Positions 25,843 to 40,875 of a DNA stretch of 64,000 nt are shown here, piece after piece. The notes under the pieces are model-generated. The model was given only the letters and a program-made list of their open reading frames with translations, did not search any database and was not told where the DNA came from. The stretch is from Luzula sylvatica (lineage: Eukaryota > Streptophyta > Magnoliopsida > Poales > Juncaceae). The stretch covers positions 59,366,977-59,430,976 of the forward strand of contig OX326957.1 in assembly GCA_946800325.1 (NCBI GenBank), in the 5' to 3' direction. The position numbers and the translations under genes were made by a program. Numbering within the stretch: position 1 is the first letter of the stretch; the number at the start of each line of letters is the position of its first letter.

Positions 25843-28800
25843 TGAGGAGTTCAAATAACGTGTTTTGAGATCATTTGTATCGTATCTTTTACTACATAAC
25901 TTTTCACCAAATTTCACAAACACTAAGAAAGTTTGTTTTTCGATTCAAAACAAGATTTTAACGCTTTGTGGAGTTCAAATAACGTGTTTTGAGATCATTT
26001 GTATCGTATCTTTTACTACATAACTTTTCACCAAATTTCACAAACACTAAGAAAGTTTGTTTTTCGATTCAAAACAAGATTTTAACGCTTTGAGGAGTTC
26101 AAATAACGTGTTTTGAGATCATTTGTATCGTATCTTTTACTACATAAGTTTTCACCAGATTTCACAAACACTAAGAAAGTTTGTTTTTCGATTCAAAACA
26201 AGATTTTAACGCTTTGAGGAGTTCAAATAACGTGTTTTTAGATCATTTGTATTGTATCTTTTACTACATAACTTTTCACCAAATTTCACAAACACTAAGA
26301 AAGTTTGTTTTTCGATTCAAAACAAGATTTTAACGCTTTCAGGAGTTCAAATAACGTGTTTTTAGATCATTTGAATCGTATCTTTTACTACACAACTTTT
26401 CACCAAATTTCACAAACACTAAGAAAGTTTGTTTTTCGATTCAAAACAAGATTTTAACGCTTTGAGGAGTTCAAATAACGTGTTTTGAGATCATTTGTAT
26501 CGTATCTTTTACTACATAACTTTTCACCAAATTTCACAAACACTAAGAAAGTTTGTTTTTCGATTCACAACAAGATTTTAACGCTTTGAGGAGTTCAAAA
26601 AACGTGTTTTGAGATCATTTGTATCGTATCTTTTAATACACAACTTTTCACCAAATTTCACAAACACTAAGAAAGTTTGTTTTTCGATTCAAAACAAGAT
26701 TTTAACGCTTTGAGGAGTTCAAATAACGTGTTTTGAGATCATTTGTATCGTATCTTTTACTACATAAGTATTCACCAGATTTCACAAACACTAAGAAAGT
26801 TTGTTTTTCGATTCAAAACAAGATTTTAACGCTTTGAGGAGTTCAAATAACGTGTTTTTAGATCATTTGTATCGTATCTTTTACTACATAACTTTTCACC
26901 AAATTTCAGAAACACTAGGAAAGTTTGTTTTTCGATTCAAAACAAGATTTTAACGCGTTCAGGAGTTCAAATAACGTGTTTTTAGATCATTTGAATCGTA
27001 TCTTTTACTACACAACTTTTCACCAAATTTCACAAACACTAAGAAAGTTTGTGTTTCATTTCAAAACAAGATTTTAACGCTTTGAGGAGTTCAAATAACG
27101 TGTTTTGAGATCATTTATATCGTATCTTTTACTACATAACTTTTCACCAAATTTCACAAACACTAAGAAAGTTTGTTTTTCGATTCAAAACAACATTTTA
27201 ACGCTTTGAGGAGTTCAAATAACATGTTTTGAGATCATTTGTATCGTATCTTTTACTACATAACTTTTCACCAAATTTCAGAAACACTAATAAAGTTTGT
27301 TTTTCGATTCAAAACAAGATTTTAACGCGTTCAGGAGTTCAAATAACGTGTTTTTAGATCATTTGAATCGTATCTTTTACTACACAACTTTTCACCAAAT
27401 TTCACAAACAATAAGAAAGTTTGTGTTTCATTTCAAAACAAGATTTTAACGCTTTGAGGAGTTCAAATAACGTGTTTTGAGATCATTTATATCGTATCTT
27501 TTACTACATAACTTTTCACCAAATTTCACAAACACTAAGAAAGTTTGTGTTTCATTCCAAAACAAGATTTTAACGCTTTGAGGAGTTCAAATAACGTGTT
27601 TTTAGATCATTTGTATCGTATCTTTTACTACATAACTTTTCACCAAATTTCACAAACACTAAGAAAGTTTGTTTTTAGATTCAAAACAAGATTTTAACGC
27701 TTTGAGGAGTTCAAATAACGTGTTTTGAGATCATTTGTATCGTATCTTTTACTACATAACTTTTCACCAAATTTCACAAACACTAAGAAAGTTTGTTTTT
27801 CGATTCACAACAAGATTTTAACGCTTTGAGGAGGTCAAAAAACGTGTTTTGAGATCATTTGTATCGTATCTTTTACTACACAACTTTTCACCAAATTTCA
27901 CAAACACTAAGAAAGTTTGTTTATCGATTCAAAACAAGATTTTAACGCTTTGAGGAGTTCAAATAACGTGTTTTGAGATCATTTGTATCGTATCTTTTAC
28001 TACATAATTTTTCACCAAATTTCACAAACACTAAGAAAGTTTGTTTTTCGATTCACAACAAGATTTTAACGCTTTGAGGAGTTCAAATAACGTGTTTTTA
28101 GATCATTTGTATCGTATCTTTTACTACATAAATTTTCACCAAATTTCACAAACACTAAGAAAGTTTGTGTTTCGATTCAAAACAAGATTTTAACGCTTTC
28201 AGTAGTTCAAATAACGTGTTTTTAGATCATTTGTATCGTATCTTTTACTACACAACTCTTTACCAAATTTCACAAACACTAAGAAAGTTTGTTTTTCGAT
28301 TCAAAACAAGATTTCAACGCTTTGAGGAGTTCAAATAACGTGTTTTGAGATCATTTGTATCGTATCTTTTACTACATAAGTTTTCACCAAATTTCACAAA
28401 CACTAAGAAAGTTTGTTTTTTGATTCAACACAAGATTTTAACGCTTTGAGGAGTTCAAATATCGTGTTTTTAGATCATTTGTATCGTATCTTTTACTACA
28501 CAACTTTTCACCAAATTTCACAAACACTAAGAAAGTTTGTGTTTCGATTTCAAAACAAGATTTTGACGCTTTGAGGAGTTCAAATAACGTGTATTGAGAT
28601 CATTTATATCGTATCTTTTACTACATAACTTTTCACCAAATTTCACAAACACTAAGAAAGTTTGTGTTTCGATTCAAAACAAGATTTTAACGCTTTCAGT
28701 AGTTCAAATAACGTGTTTTTAGATCATTTGTATCGTATCTTTTACTTCACAACTTTTTACCAAATTTCACAAACACTAAGAAAGTTTGTTTTTCGATTCA

Positions 28801-30167
28801 AAACAAGATTTCAACGCTTTGAGGAGTTCAAATAACGTGTTTTGAGAGCATTTGTATCGTATCTTTTACTACATAAGTTTTCACCAGATTTCACAAACTC
28901 TAAGAAAGTTTGTTTTTCGATTCAAAACAAGATTTTAACGCTTTGAGGATTTCAAATAACGTGTTTTTAGATCATTTGTATCGTATCTTTTACTACATAA
29001 CTTTTCACCAAATTTCACAAACACTAAGAAAGTTTGTTTTTCGATTCAAAACAACATTTTAACGCTTTGAGGAGTTCAAATAACTTGTTTTGAGATCATT
29101 TGTATCGTATCTTTTACTACATAAGTTTTCACCAGATTTCACAAACACTAAGAAAGTTTGTTTTTCGATTCAAAACAAGATTTTAACGCTTTGAGGAGTT
29201 CAAATAACGTGTTTTTAGATCATTTGAATCGTATCTTTTACTACACAACTTTTCACCAAATTTCACAAACACTAAGAAAGTTTGTGTTTCATTTCAAAAC
29301 AAGATTTTAACGCTTTGAGGAGTTCAAATAAAGTGTTTTGAGATCATTTGTATCGTATCTTTTACTACATAACTTTTCACCAAATTTCACAAACACTAAG
29401 AAAGTTTGTTTTTCGATTCAAAACAAGATTTTAACGCTTTGAGGAGTTCAAATAACGTGTTTTGAGATCATTTGTATCGTATCTTTTACTACATAACTTT
29501 TCACCAAATTTCACAAACACTAAGAAAGTTTGTTTTTCGATTCAAAACAAGATTTTCACGCTTTCAGGAGTTCAAATAACGTGTTTTGAGATCATTTGAA
29601 TCGTATCTTTTACTACACAACTTTTCACCAAATTTCACAAACACTAAGAAAGTTTGTTTTTCGATTCAAAACAAGATTTTAACGCTTTGAGGAGTTCAAA
29701 TAACGTGTTTTGAGATCATTTGTATCGTATCTTTTACTACATAACTTTTCACCAAATTTCACAAACACTAAGAAAGTTTGTTTTTCGATTCACAACAAGA
29801 TTTTAACGCTTTGAGGAGTTCAAAAAACGTGTTTTTAGATCATTTGTATCGTATCTTTTACTACACAACTTTTCACCAAATTTCACAAACAGTAAGAAAG
29901 TTTGTTTTTCGATTCAAAACAAGATTTTAACGCTTTGAGGAGTTCAAATAACGTGTTTTGAGATCATTTGTATCGTATCTTTTACTACATAAGTATTCAC
30001 CAGATTTCACAAACACCAAGAAAGTTTGTTTTTCGATTCAAAACAAGATTTTAACGCTTTGAGGAGTTCAAATAACGTGTTTTGAGATCATTTGTATCGT
30101 ATCTTTTACTACATACCTTTTCACCAAATTTCACAAACACTAAGAAAGTTTGTTTTTCGATTCAAAA

Positions 30168-33100
30168 CAAGATTTTAACGCGTTCAGGAGTTCAAATAAC
30201 GTGTTTTTAGATCATTTGAATCGTATCTTTTACTACACAACTTTTCACCAAATTTCACAAACACTAAGAAAGTTTGTGTTTCATTTCAAAACAAGATTTT
30301 AACGCTTTGAGGAGTTCAAATAACGTGTTTTGAGATCATTTATATCGTATCTTTTACTACATAACTTTTCACCAAATTTCACAAACACTAAGAAAGTTTG
30401 TTTTTCGATTCAAAACAACATTTTAACGCTTTGAGGAGTTCAAATAACATGTTTTGAGATCATTTGTATCGTATCTTTTACTACATAACTTTTCACCAAA
30501 TTTCAGAAACACTAATAAAGTTTGTTTTTCGATTCAAAACAAGATTTTAACGCGTTCAGGAGTTCAAATGACGTGTTTTTAGATCATTTGTATCGTATCT
30601 TTTACTACACAACTCTTTACCAAATTTCACAAACACTAAGAAAGTTTGTTTTTCGATTCAAAACAAGATTTCAACGCTTTGAGGAGTTCAAATAACGTGT
30701 TTTGAGATCATTTGTATCGTATCTTTTACTACATAAGTTTTCACCAAATTTCACAAACACTAAGAAAGTTTGTTTTTTGATTCAACACAAGATTTTAACG
30801 CTTTGAGGAGTTCAAATATCGTGTTTTTAGATCATTTGTATCGTATCTTTTACTACACAACTTTTCACCAAATTTCACAAACACTAAGAAAGTTTGTGTT
30901 TCGATTTCAAAACAAGATTTTGACGCTTTGAGGAGTTCAAATAACGTGTATTGAGATCATTTATATCGTATCTTTTACTACATAACTTTTCACCAAATTT
31001 CACAAACACTAAGAAAGTTTGTGTTTCGATTCAAAACAAGATTTTAACGCTTTCAGTAGTTCAAATAACGTGTTTTTAGATCATTTGTATCGTATCTTTT
31101 ACTTCACAACTTTTTACCAAATTTCACAAACACTAAGAAAGTTTGTTTTTCGATTCAAAACAAGATTTCAACGCTTTGAGGAGTTCAAATAACGTGTTTT
31201 GAGAGCATTTGTATCGTATCTTTTACTACATAAGTTTTCACCAGATTTCACAAACTCTAAGAAAGTTTGTTTTTCGATTCAAAACAAGATTTTAACGCTT
31301 TGAGGATTTCAAATAACGTGTTTTTAGATCATTTGTATCGTATCTTTTACTACATAACTTTTCACCAAATTTCACAAACACTAAGAAAGTTTGTTTTTCG
31401 ATTCAAAACAACATTTTAACGCTTTGAGGAGTTCAAATAACTTGTTTTGAGATCATTTGTATCGTATCTTTTACTACATAAGTTTTCACCAGATTTCACA
31501 AACACTAAGAAAGTTTGTTTTTCGATTCAAAACAAGATTTTAACGCTTTGAGGAGTTCAAATAACGTGTTTTTAGATCATTTGAATCGTATCTTTTACTA
31601 CACAACTTTTCACCAAATTTCACAAACACTAAGAAAGTTTGTGTTTCATTTCAAAACAAGATTTTAACGCTTTGAGGAGTTCAAATAAAGTGTTTTGAGA
31701 TCATTTGTATCGTATCTTTTACTACATAACTTTTCACCAAATTTCACAAACACTAAGAAAGTTTGTTTTTCGATTCAAAACAAGATTTTAACGCTTTGAG
31801 GAGTTCAAATAACGTGTTTTGAGATCATTTGTATCGTATCTTTTACTACATAACTTTTCACCAAATTTCACAAACACTAAGAAAGTTTGTTTTTCGATTC
31901 AAAACAAGATTTTCACGCTTTCAGGAGTTCAAATAACGTGTTTTTAGATCATTTGAATCGTATCTTTTACTACACAACTTTTCACCAAATTTCACAAACA
32001 CTAAGAAAGTTTGTTTTTAGATTCAAAACAAGATTTTAACGCTTTGAGGAGTTCAAATAACGTGTTTTGAGATCATTTGTATCGTATCTTTTACTACATA
32101 ACTTTTCACCAAATTTCACAAACACTAAGAAAGTTTGTTTTTCGATTCACAACAAGATTTTAACGCTTTGAGGAGGTCAAAAAACGTGTTTTGAGATCAT
32201 TTGTATCGTATCTTTTACTACACAACTTTTCACCAAATTTCACAAACACTAAGAAAGTTTGTTTATCGATTCAAAACAAGATTTTAACGCTTTGAGGAGT
32301 TCAAATAACGTGTTTTGAGATCATTTGTATCGTATCTTTTACTACATAATTTTTCACCAAATTTCACAAACACTAAGAAAGTTTGTTTTTCGATTCACAA
32401 CAAGATTTTAACGCTTTGAGGAGTTCAAATAACGTGTTTTGAGATCATTTGTATCGTATCTTTTACTACATAAATTTTCACCAAATTTCACAAACACTAA
32501 GAAAGTTTGTGTTTCGATTCAAAACAAGATTTTAACGCTTTCAGTAGTTCAAATAACGTGTTTTTAGATCATTTGTATCGTATCTTTTACTACACAACTC
32601 TTTACCAAATTTCACAAACACTAAGAAAGTTTGTTTTTCGATTCAAAACAAGATTTCAACGCTTTGAGGAGTTCAAATAACGTGTTTTGAGATCATTTGT
32701 ATCGTATCTTTTACTACATAAGTTTTCACCAAATTTCACAAACACTAAGAAAGTTTGTTTTTCGATTCAACACAAGATTTTAACGCTTTGAGGAGTTCAA
32801 ATATCGTGTTTTTAGATCATTTGTATCGTATCTTTTACTACACAACTTTTCACCAGATTTCACAAACACTAAGAAAGTTTGTTTTTCGATTCAAAACAAG
32901 ATTTTAACACTTTGAGGAGTTCAAATAACGTGTTTTTAGATCATTTGTATCGTATCTTTTACTACATAACTTTTCACCAAATTTCACAAACACTAAGAAA
33001 GTTTGTTTTTCGATTCAAAACAAGATTTTAACGCTTTGAGGAGTTCAAATAACGTGTTTTGAGATCATTTGTATCGTATCTTTTACTACATAAGTATTCA

Positions 33101-36100
33101 CCAGATTTCACAAACACTAAGAAAGTTTGTTTTTCGATTCAAAACAAGATTTTAACGCTTTGAGGAGTTCAAATAACGTGTTTTGAGATCATTTGTATCG
33201 TATCTTTTACTACATACCTTTTCACCAAATTTCACAAACACTAAGAAAGTTTGTTTTTCGATTCAAAACAAGATTTTAACGCGTTCAGGAGTTCAAATAA
33301 CGTGTTTTTAGATCATTTGAGTCGTATCTTTTACTACACAACTTTTCACCAAATTACACAAACACTAAGAAAGTTTGTGTTTCATTTCAAAACAAGATTT
33401 TAACGCTTTGAGGAGTTCAAATAACGTGTTTTGAGATCATTTATATCGTATCTTTTACTACATAACTTTTCACCAAATTTCACAAACACTAAGAAAGTTT
33501 GTTTTTCGATTCAAAACAACATTTTAACGCTTTGAGGAGTTCAAATAACATGTTTTGAGATCATTTGTATCGTATCTTTTACTACATAACTTTTCACCAA
33601 ATTTCAGAAACACTAATAAAGTTTGTTTTTCGATTCAAAACAAGATTTTAACGCGTTCAGGAGTTCAAATAACGTGTTTTTAGATCATTTGAATCGTATC
33701 TTTTACTACACAACTTTTCACCAAATTTCACAAACAATAAGAAAGTTTGTGTTTCATTTCAAAACAAGATTTTAACGCTTTGAGGAGTTCAAATAACGTG
33801 TTTTGAGATCATTTATATCGTATCTTTTACTACATAACTTTTCACCAAATTTCACAAACACTAAGAAAGTTTGTGTTTCATTCCAAAACAAGATTTTAAC
33901 GCTTTGAGGAGTTCAAATAACGTGTTTTTAGATCATTTGTATCGTATCTTTTACTACATAACTTTTCACCAAATTTCACAAACACTAAGAAAGTTTGTTT
34001 TTAGATTCAAAACAAGATTTTAACGCTTTGAGGAGTTCAAATAACGTGTTTTGAGATCATTTGTATCGTATCTTTTACTACATAACTTTTCACCAAATTT
34101 CACAAACACTAAGAAAGTTTGTTTTTCGATTCACAACAAGATTTTAACGCTTTGAGGAGGTCAAAAAACGTGTTTTGAGATCATTTGTATCGTATCTTTT
34201 ACTACACAACTTTTCACCAAATTTCACAAACACTAAGAAAGTTTGTTTATCGATTCAAAACAAGATTTTAACGCTTTGAGGAGTTCAAATAACGTGTTTT
34301 GAGATCATTTGTATCGTATCTTTTACTACATAATTTTTCACCAAATTTCACAAACACTAAGAAAGTTTGTTTTTCGATTCACAACAAGATTTTAACGCTT
34401 TGAGGAGTTCAAATAACGTGTTTTTAGATCATTTGTATCGTATCTTTTACTACATAAATTTTCACCAAATTTCACAAACACTAAGAAAGTTTGTGTTTCG
34501 ATTCAAAACAAGATTTTAACGCTTTCAGTAGTTCAAATAACGTGTTTTTAGATCATTTGTATCGTATCTTTTACTACACAACTCTTTACCAAATTTCACA
34601 AACACTAAGAAAGTTTGTTTTTCGATTCAAAACAAGATTTCAACGCTTTGAGGAGTTCAAATAACGTGTTTTGAGATCATTTGTATCGTATCTTTTACTA
34701 CATAAGTTTTCACCAAATTTCACAAACACTAAGAAAGTTTGTTTTTTGATTCAACACAAGATTTTAACGCTTTGAGGAGTTCAAATATCGTGTTTTTAGA
34801 TCATTTGTATCGTATCTTTTACTACACAACTTTTCACCAAATTTCACAAACACTAAGAAAGTTTGTGTTTCGATTTCAAAACAAGATTTTGACGCTTTGA
34901 GGAGTTCAAATAACGTGTATTGAGATCATTTATATCGTATCTTTTACTACATAACTTTTCACCAAATTTCACAAACACTAAGAAAGTTTGTGTTTCGATT
35001 CAAAACAAGATTTTAACGCTTTCAGTAGTTCAAATAACGTGTTTTTAGATCATTTGTATCGTATCTTTTACTTCACAACTTTTTACCAAATTTCACAAAC
35101 ACTAAGAAAGTTTGTTTTTCGATTCAAAACAAGATTTCAACGCTTTGAGGAGTTCAAATAACGTGTTTTGAGAGCATTTGTATCGTATCTTTTACTACAT
35201 AAGTTTTCACCAGATTTCACAAACTCTAAGAAAGTTTGTTTTTCGATTCAAAACAAGATTTTAACGCTTTGAGGATTTCAAATAACGTGTTTTTAGATCA
35301 TTTGTATCGTATCTTTTACTACATAACTTTTCACCAAATTTCACAAACACTAAGAAAGTTTGTTTTTCGATTCAAAACAACATTTTAACGCTTTGAGGAG
35401 TTCAAATAACTTGTTTTGAGATCATTTGTATCGTATCTTTTACTACATAAGTTTTCACCAGATTTCACAAACACTAAGAAAGTTTGTTTTTCGATTCAAA
35501 ACAAGATTTTAACGCTTTGAGGAGTTCAAATAACGTGTTTTTAGATCATTTGAATCGTATCTTTTACTACACAACTTTTCACCAAATTTCACAAACACTA
35601 AGAAAGTTTGTGTTTCATTTCAAAACAAGATTTTAACGCTTTGAGGAGTTCAAATAAAGTGTTTTGAGATCATTTGTATCGTATCTTTTACTACATAACT
35701 TTTCACCAAATTTCACAAACACTAAGAAAGTTTGTTTTTCGATTCAAAACAAGATTTTAACGCTTTGAGGAGTTCAAATAACGTGTTTTGAGATCATTTG
35801 TATCGTATCTTTTACTACATAACTTTTCACCAAATTTCACAAACACTAAGAAAGTTTGTTTTTCGATTCAAAACAAGATTTTCACGCTTTCAGGAGTTCA
35901 AATAACGTGTTTTTAGATCATTTGAATCGTATCTTTTACTACACAACTTTTCACCAAATTTCACAAACACTAAGAAAGTTTGTTTTTAGATTCAAAACAA
36001 GATTTTAACGCTTTGAGGAGTTCAAATAACGTGTTTTGAGATCATTTGTATCGTATCTTTTACTACATAACTTTTCACCAAATTTCACAAACACTAAGAA

Positions 36101-39100
36101 AGTTTGTTTTTCGATTCACAACAAGATTTTAACGCTTTGAGGAGGTCAAAAAACGTGTTTTGAGATCATTTGTATCGTATCTTTTACTACACAACTTTTC
36201 ACCAAATTTCACAAACACTAAGAAAGTTTGTTTATCGATTCAAAACAAGATTTTAACGCTTTGAGGAGTTCAAATAACGTGTTTTGAGATCATTTGTATC
36301 GTATCTTTTACTACATAATTTTTCACCAAATTTCACAAACACTAAGAAAGTTTGTTTTTCGATTCACAACAAGATTTTAACGCTTTGAGGAGTTCAAATA
36401 ACGTGTTTTGAGATCATTTGTATCGTATCTTTTACTACATAAATTTTCACCAAATTTCACAAACACTAAGAAAGTTTGTGTTTCGATTCAAAACAATATT
36501 TTAACGCTTTCAGTAGTTCAAATAACGTGTTTTTAGATCATTTGTATCGTATCTTTTACTACACAACTCTTTACCAAATTTCACAAACACTAAGAAAGTT
36601 TGTTTTTCGATTCAAAACAAGATTTCAACGCTTTGAGGAGTTCAAATAACGTGTTTTGAGATCATTTGTATCGTATCTTTTACTACATAAGTTTTCACCA
36701 AATTTCACAAACACTAAGAAAGTTTGTTTTTCGATTCAACACAAGATTTTAACGCTTTGAGGAGTTCAAATATCGTGTTTTTAGATCATTTGTATCGTAT
36801 CTTTTACTACACAACTTTTCACCACATTTCACAAACACTAAGAAAGTTTGTTTTTCGATTCAAAACAAGATTTTAACACTTTGAGGAGTTCAAATAACGT
36901 GTTTTTAGATCATTTGTATCGTATCTTTTACTACATAACTTTTCACCAAATTTCACAAACACTAAGAAAGTTTGTGTTTCGATTCAAAACAAGATTTTAA
37001 CGCTTTCAGTAGTTCAAATAACGTGTTTTTAGATCATTTGTATCGTATCTTTTACTTCACAACTTTTTACCAAATTTCACAAACACTAAGAAAGTTTGTT
37101 TTTCGATTCAAAACAAGATTTCAACGCTTTGAGGAGTTCAAATAACGTGTTTTGAGAGCATTTGTATCGTATCTTTTACTACATAAGTTTTCACCAGATT
37201 TCACAAACTCTAAGAAAGTTTGTTTTTCGATTCAAAACAAGATTTTAACGCTTTGAGGATTTCAAATAACGTGTTTTTAGATCATTTGTATCGTATCTTT
37301 TACTACATAACTTTTCACCAAATTTCACAAACACTAAGAAAGTTTGTTTTTCGATTCAAAACAACATTTTAACGCTTTGAGGAGTTCAAATAACTTGTTT
37401 TGAGATCATTTGTATCGTATCTTTTACTACATAAGTTTTCACCAGATTTCACAAACACTAAGAAAGTTTGTTTTTCGATTCAAAACAAGATTTTAACGCT
37501 TTGAGGAGTTCAAATAACGTGTTTTTAGATCATTTGAATCGTATCTTTTACTACACAACTTTTCACCAAATTTCACAAACACTAAGAAAGTTTGTGTTTC
37601 ATTTCAAAACAAGATTTTAACGCTTTGAGGAGTTCAAATAAAGTGTTTTGAGATCATTTGTATCGTATCTTTTACTACATAACTTTTCACCAAATTTCAC
37701 AAACACTAAGAAAGTTTGTTTTTCGATTCAAAACAAGATTTTAAAGCTTTGAGGAGTTCAAATAACGTGTTTTGAGATCATTTGTATCGTATCTTTTACT
37801 ACATAACTTTTCACCAAATTTCACAAACACTAAGAAAGTTTGTTTTTCGATTCAAAACAAGATTTTCACGCTTTCAGGAGTTCAAATAACGTGTTTTTAG
37901 ATCATTTGAATCGTATCTTTTACTACACAACTTTTCACCAAATTTCACAAACACTAAGAAAGTTTGTTTTTCGATTCAAAACAAGATTTTAACGCTTTGA
38001 GGAGTTCAAATAACGTGTTTTGAGATCATTTGTATCGTATCTTTTACTACATAACTTTTCACCAAATTTCACAAACACTAAGAAAGTTTGTTTTTCGATT
38101 CACAACAAGATTTTAACGCTTTGAGGAGTTCAAAAAACGTGTTTTTAGATCATTTGTATCGTATCTTTTACTACACAACTTTTCACCAAATTTCACAAAC
38201 AGTAAGAAAGTTTGTTTTTCGATTCAAAACAAGATTTTAACGCTTTGAGGAGTTCAAATAACGTGTTTTGAGATCATTTGTATCGTATCTTTTACTACAT
38301 AAGTATTCACCAGATTTCACAAACACCAAGAAAGTTTGTTTTTCGATTCAAAACAAGATTTTAACGCTTTGAGGAGTTCAAATAACGTGTTTTGAGATCA
38401 TTTGTATCGTATCTTTTACTACATACCTTTTCACCAAATTTCACAAACACTAAGAAAGTTTGTTTTTCGATTCAAAACAAGATTTTAACGCGTTCAGGAG
38501 TTCAAATAACGTGTTTTTAGATCATTTGAATCGTATCTTTTACTACACAACTTTTCACCAAATTTCACAAACACTAAGAAAGTTTGTGTTTCATTTCAAA
38601 ACAAGATTTTAACGCTTTGAGGAGTTCAAATAACGTGTTTTGAGATCATTTATATCGTATCTTTTACTACATAACTTTTCACCAAATTTCACAAACACTA
38701 AGAAAGTTTGTTTTTCGATTCAAAACAACATTTTAACGCTTTGAGGAGTTCAAATAACATGTTTTGAGATCATTTGTATCGTATCTTTTACTACATAACT
38801 TTTCACCAAATTTCAGAAACACTAATAAAGTTTGTTTTTCGATTCAAAACAAGATTTTAACGCGTTCAGGAGTTCAAATAACGTGTTTTTAGATCATTTG
38901 AATCGTATCTTTTACTACACAACTTTTCACCAAATTTCACAAACAATAAGAAAGTTTGTGTTTCATTTCAAAACAAGATTTTAACGCTTTGAGGAGTTCA
39001 AATAACGTGTTTTGAGATCATTTATATCGTATCTTTTACTACATAACTTTTCACCAAATTTCACAAACACTAAGAAAGTTTGTGTTTCATTCCAAAACAA

Positions 39101-40875
39101 GATTTTAACGCTTTGAGGAGTTCAAATAACGTGTTTTTAGATCATTTGTATCGTATCTTTTACTACATAACTTTTCACCAAATTTCACAAACACTAAGAA
39201 AGTTTGTTTTTAGATTCAAAACAAGATTTTAACGCTTTGAGGAGTTCAAATAACGTGTTTTGAGATCATTTGTATGGTATCTTTTACTACATAACTTTTC
39301 ACCAAATTTCACAAACACTAAGAAAGTTTGTTTTTCGATTCACAACAAGATTTTAACGCTTTGAGGAGGTCAAAAAACGTGTTTTGAGATCATTTGTATC
39401 GTATCTTTTACTACACAACTTTTCACCAAATTTCACAAACACTAAGAAAGTTTGTTTATCGATTCAAAACAAGATTTTAACGCTTTGAGGAGTTCAAATA
39501 ACGTGTTTTGAGATCATTTGTATCGTATCTTTTACTACATAATTTTTCACCAAATTTCACAAACACTAAGAAAGTTTGTTTTTCGATTCACAACAAGATT
39601 TTAACGCTTTGAGGAGTTCAAATAACGTGTTTTTAGATCATTTGTATCGTATCTTTTACTACATAAATTTTCACCAAATTTCACAAACACTAAGAAAGTT
39701 TGTGTTTCGATTCAAAACAAGATTTTAACGCTTTCAGTAGTTCAAATAACGTGTTTTTAGATCATTTGTATCGTATCTTTTACTACACAACTCTTTACCA
39801 AATTTCACAAACACTAAGAAAGTTTGTTTTTCGATTCAAAACAAGATTTCAACGCTTTGAGGAGTTCAAATAACGTGTTTTGAGATCATTTGTATCGTAT
39901 CTTTTACTACATAAGTTTTCACCAAATTTCACAAACACTAAGAAAGTTTGTTTTTTGATTCAACACAAGATTTTAACGCTTTGAGGAGTTCAAATATCGT
40001 GTTTTTAGATCATTTGTATCGTATCTTTTACTACACAACTTTTCACCAAATTTCACAAACACTAAGAAAGTTTGTGTTTCGATTTCAAAACAAGATTTTG
40101 ACGCTTTGAGGAGTTCAAATAACGTGTATTGAGATCATTTATATCGTATCTTTTACTACATAACTTTTCACCAAATTTCACAAACACTAAGAAAGTTTGT
40201 GTTTCGATTCAAAACAAGATTTTAACGCTTTCAGTAGTTCAAATAACGTGTTTTTAGATCATTTGTATCGTATCTTTTACTTCACAACTTTTTACCAAAT
40301 TTCACAAACACTAAGAAAGTTTGTTTTTCGATTCAAAACAAGATTTCAACGCTTTGAGGAGTTCAAATAACGTGTTTTGAGAGCATTTGTATCGTATCTT
40401 TTACTACATAAGTTTTCACCAGATTTCACAAACTCTAAGAAAGTTTGTTTTTCGATTCAAAACAAGATTTTAACGCTTTGAGGATTTCAAATAACGTGTT
40501 TTTAGATCATTTGTATCGTATCTTTTACTACATAACTTTTCACCAAATTTCACAAACACTAAGAAAGTTTGTTTTTCGATTCAAAACAACATTTTAACGC
40601 TTTGAGGAGTTCAAATAACTTGTTTTGAGATCATTTGTATCGTATCTTTTACTACATAAGTTTTCACCAGATTTCACAAACACTAAGAAAGTTTGTTTTT
40701 CGATTCAAAACAAGATTTTAACGCTTTGAGGAGTTCAAATAACGTGTTTTTAGATCATTTGAATCGTATCTTTTACTACACAACTTTTCACCAAATTTCA
40801 CAAACACTAAGAAAGTTTGTGTTTCATTTCAAAACAAGATTTTAACGCTTTGAGGAGTTCAAATAAAGTGTTTTG
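30168..40875 (+). repeat. Satellite with mixed higher-order periods
   Basis: The same monomer variants recur at irregular multiples of 124. TTTTGACGC is at 28565, 30922, 34891 and 40100 (steps of 19, 32 and 42 monomers, each plus one base). GAGGAGGTC is at 32165, 34149, 36134 and 39358 (steps of 16, 16 and 26 monomers). This indicates repeated unequal exchange or segment copying of 2-5 kb pieces. The arm ends inside a monomer reading AAATAAAGTGTTTTG, directly at the gap. Nothing but satellite is visible. Confidence 0.85.

Larger units (their letters stand above)
18273..30167 (+). repeat. Large satellite duplication, right copy
   Basis: Partner of about 1366-13260. Constant offset over about 11.9 kb with few differences, for example GAATCATATC here near 18310 versus GAATCGTATC, AAATAAAGTG near 18412 versus AAATAACGTG, TATCATATC near 24141 versus TATCGTATC, and TTTTGAGATC near 29585 versus TTTTTAGATC. 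It contains a full 29-monomer unit (20505-24101) and part of the next. Confidence 0.85.
1..40875 (+). repeat. 124-bp satellite array, forward-orientation arm
   Basis: Head-to-tail monomers of 124 bp: successive starts (motif GCTTTGAGGAG) fall at 1, 125, 249, 373 and 497. About 330 monomers fit here, two of them shortened. The common monomer is AT-rich, about 29% G+C, with conserved blocks TTTCACAAACACTAAG, AAGTTTGTTTTTCG and ACTACATAACTTTTCACC. Recurrent variants distinguish monomer types: GCTTTCAGG or GCGTTCAGG instead of GCTTTGAGG, TTTTTAGATC instead of TTTTGAGATC, TTTATATCG or TTTGAATCG instead of TTTGTATCG, and GTTTCATTTC or TTTCGTTTC instead of TTTCGATTC. These variants recur at long fixed intervals, so the array is a higher-order repeat rather than a homogeneous one. 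No coding potential: 124 is 41 codons plus one base, so a frame shifts at each monomer and meets stops. The strand given is arbitrary and only sets the reference orientation. Confidence 0.98.

Noticed and set aside
1..40875. CRISPR-like array (regular direct repeats)
   Set aside because: There are no unique spacers: the whole 124 bp repeats, and the variation recurs in higher-order patterns. This is satellite DNA.
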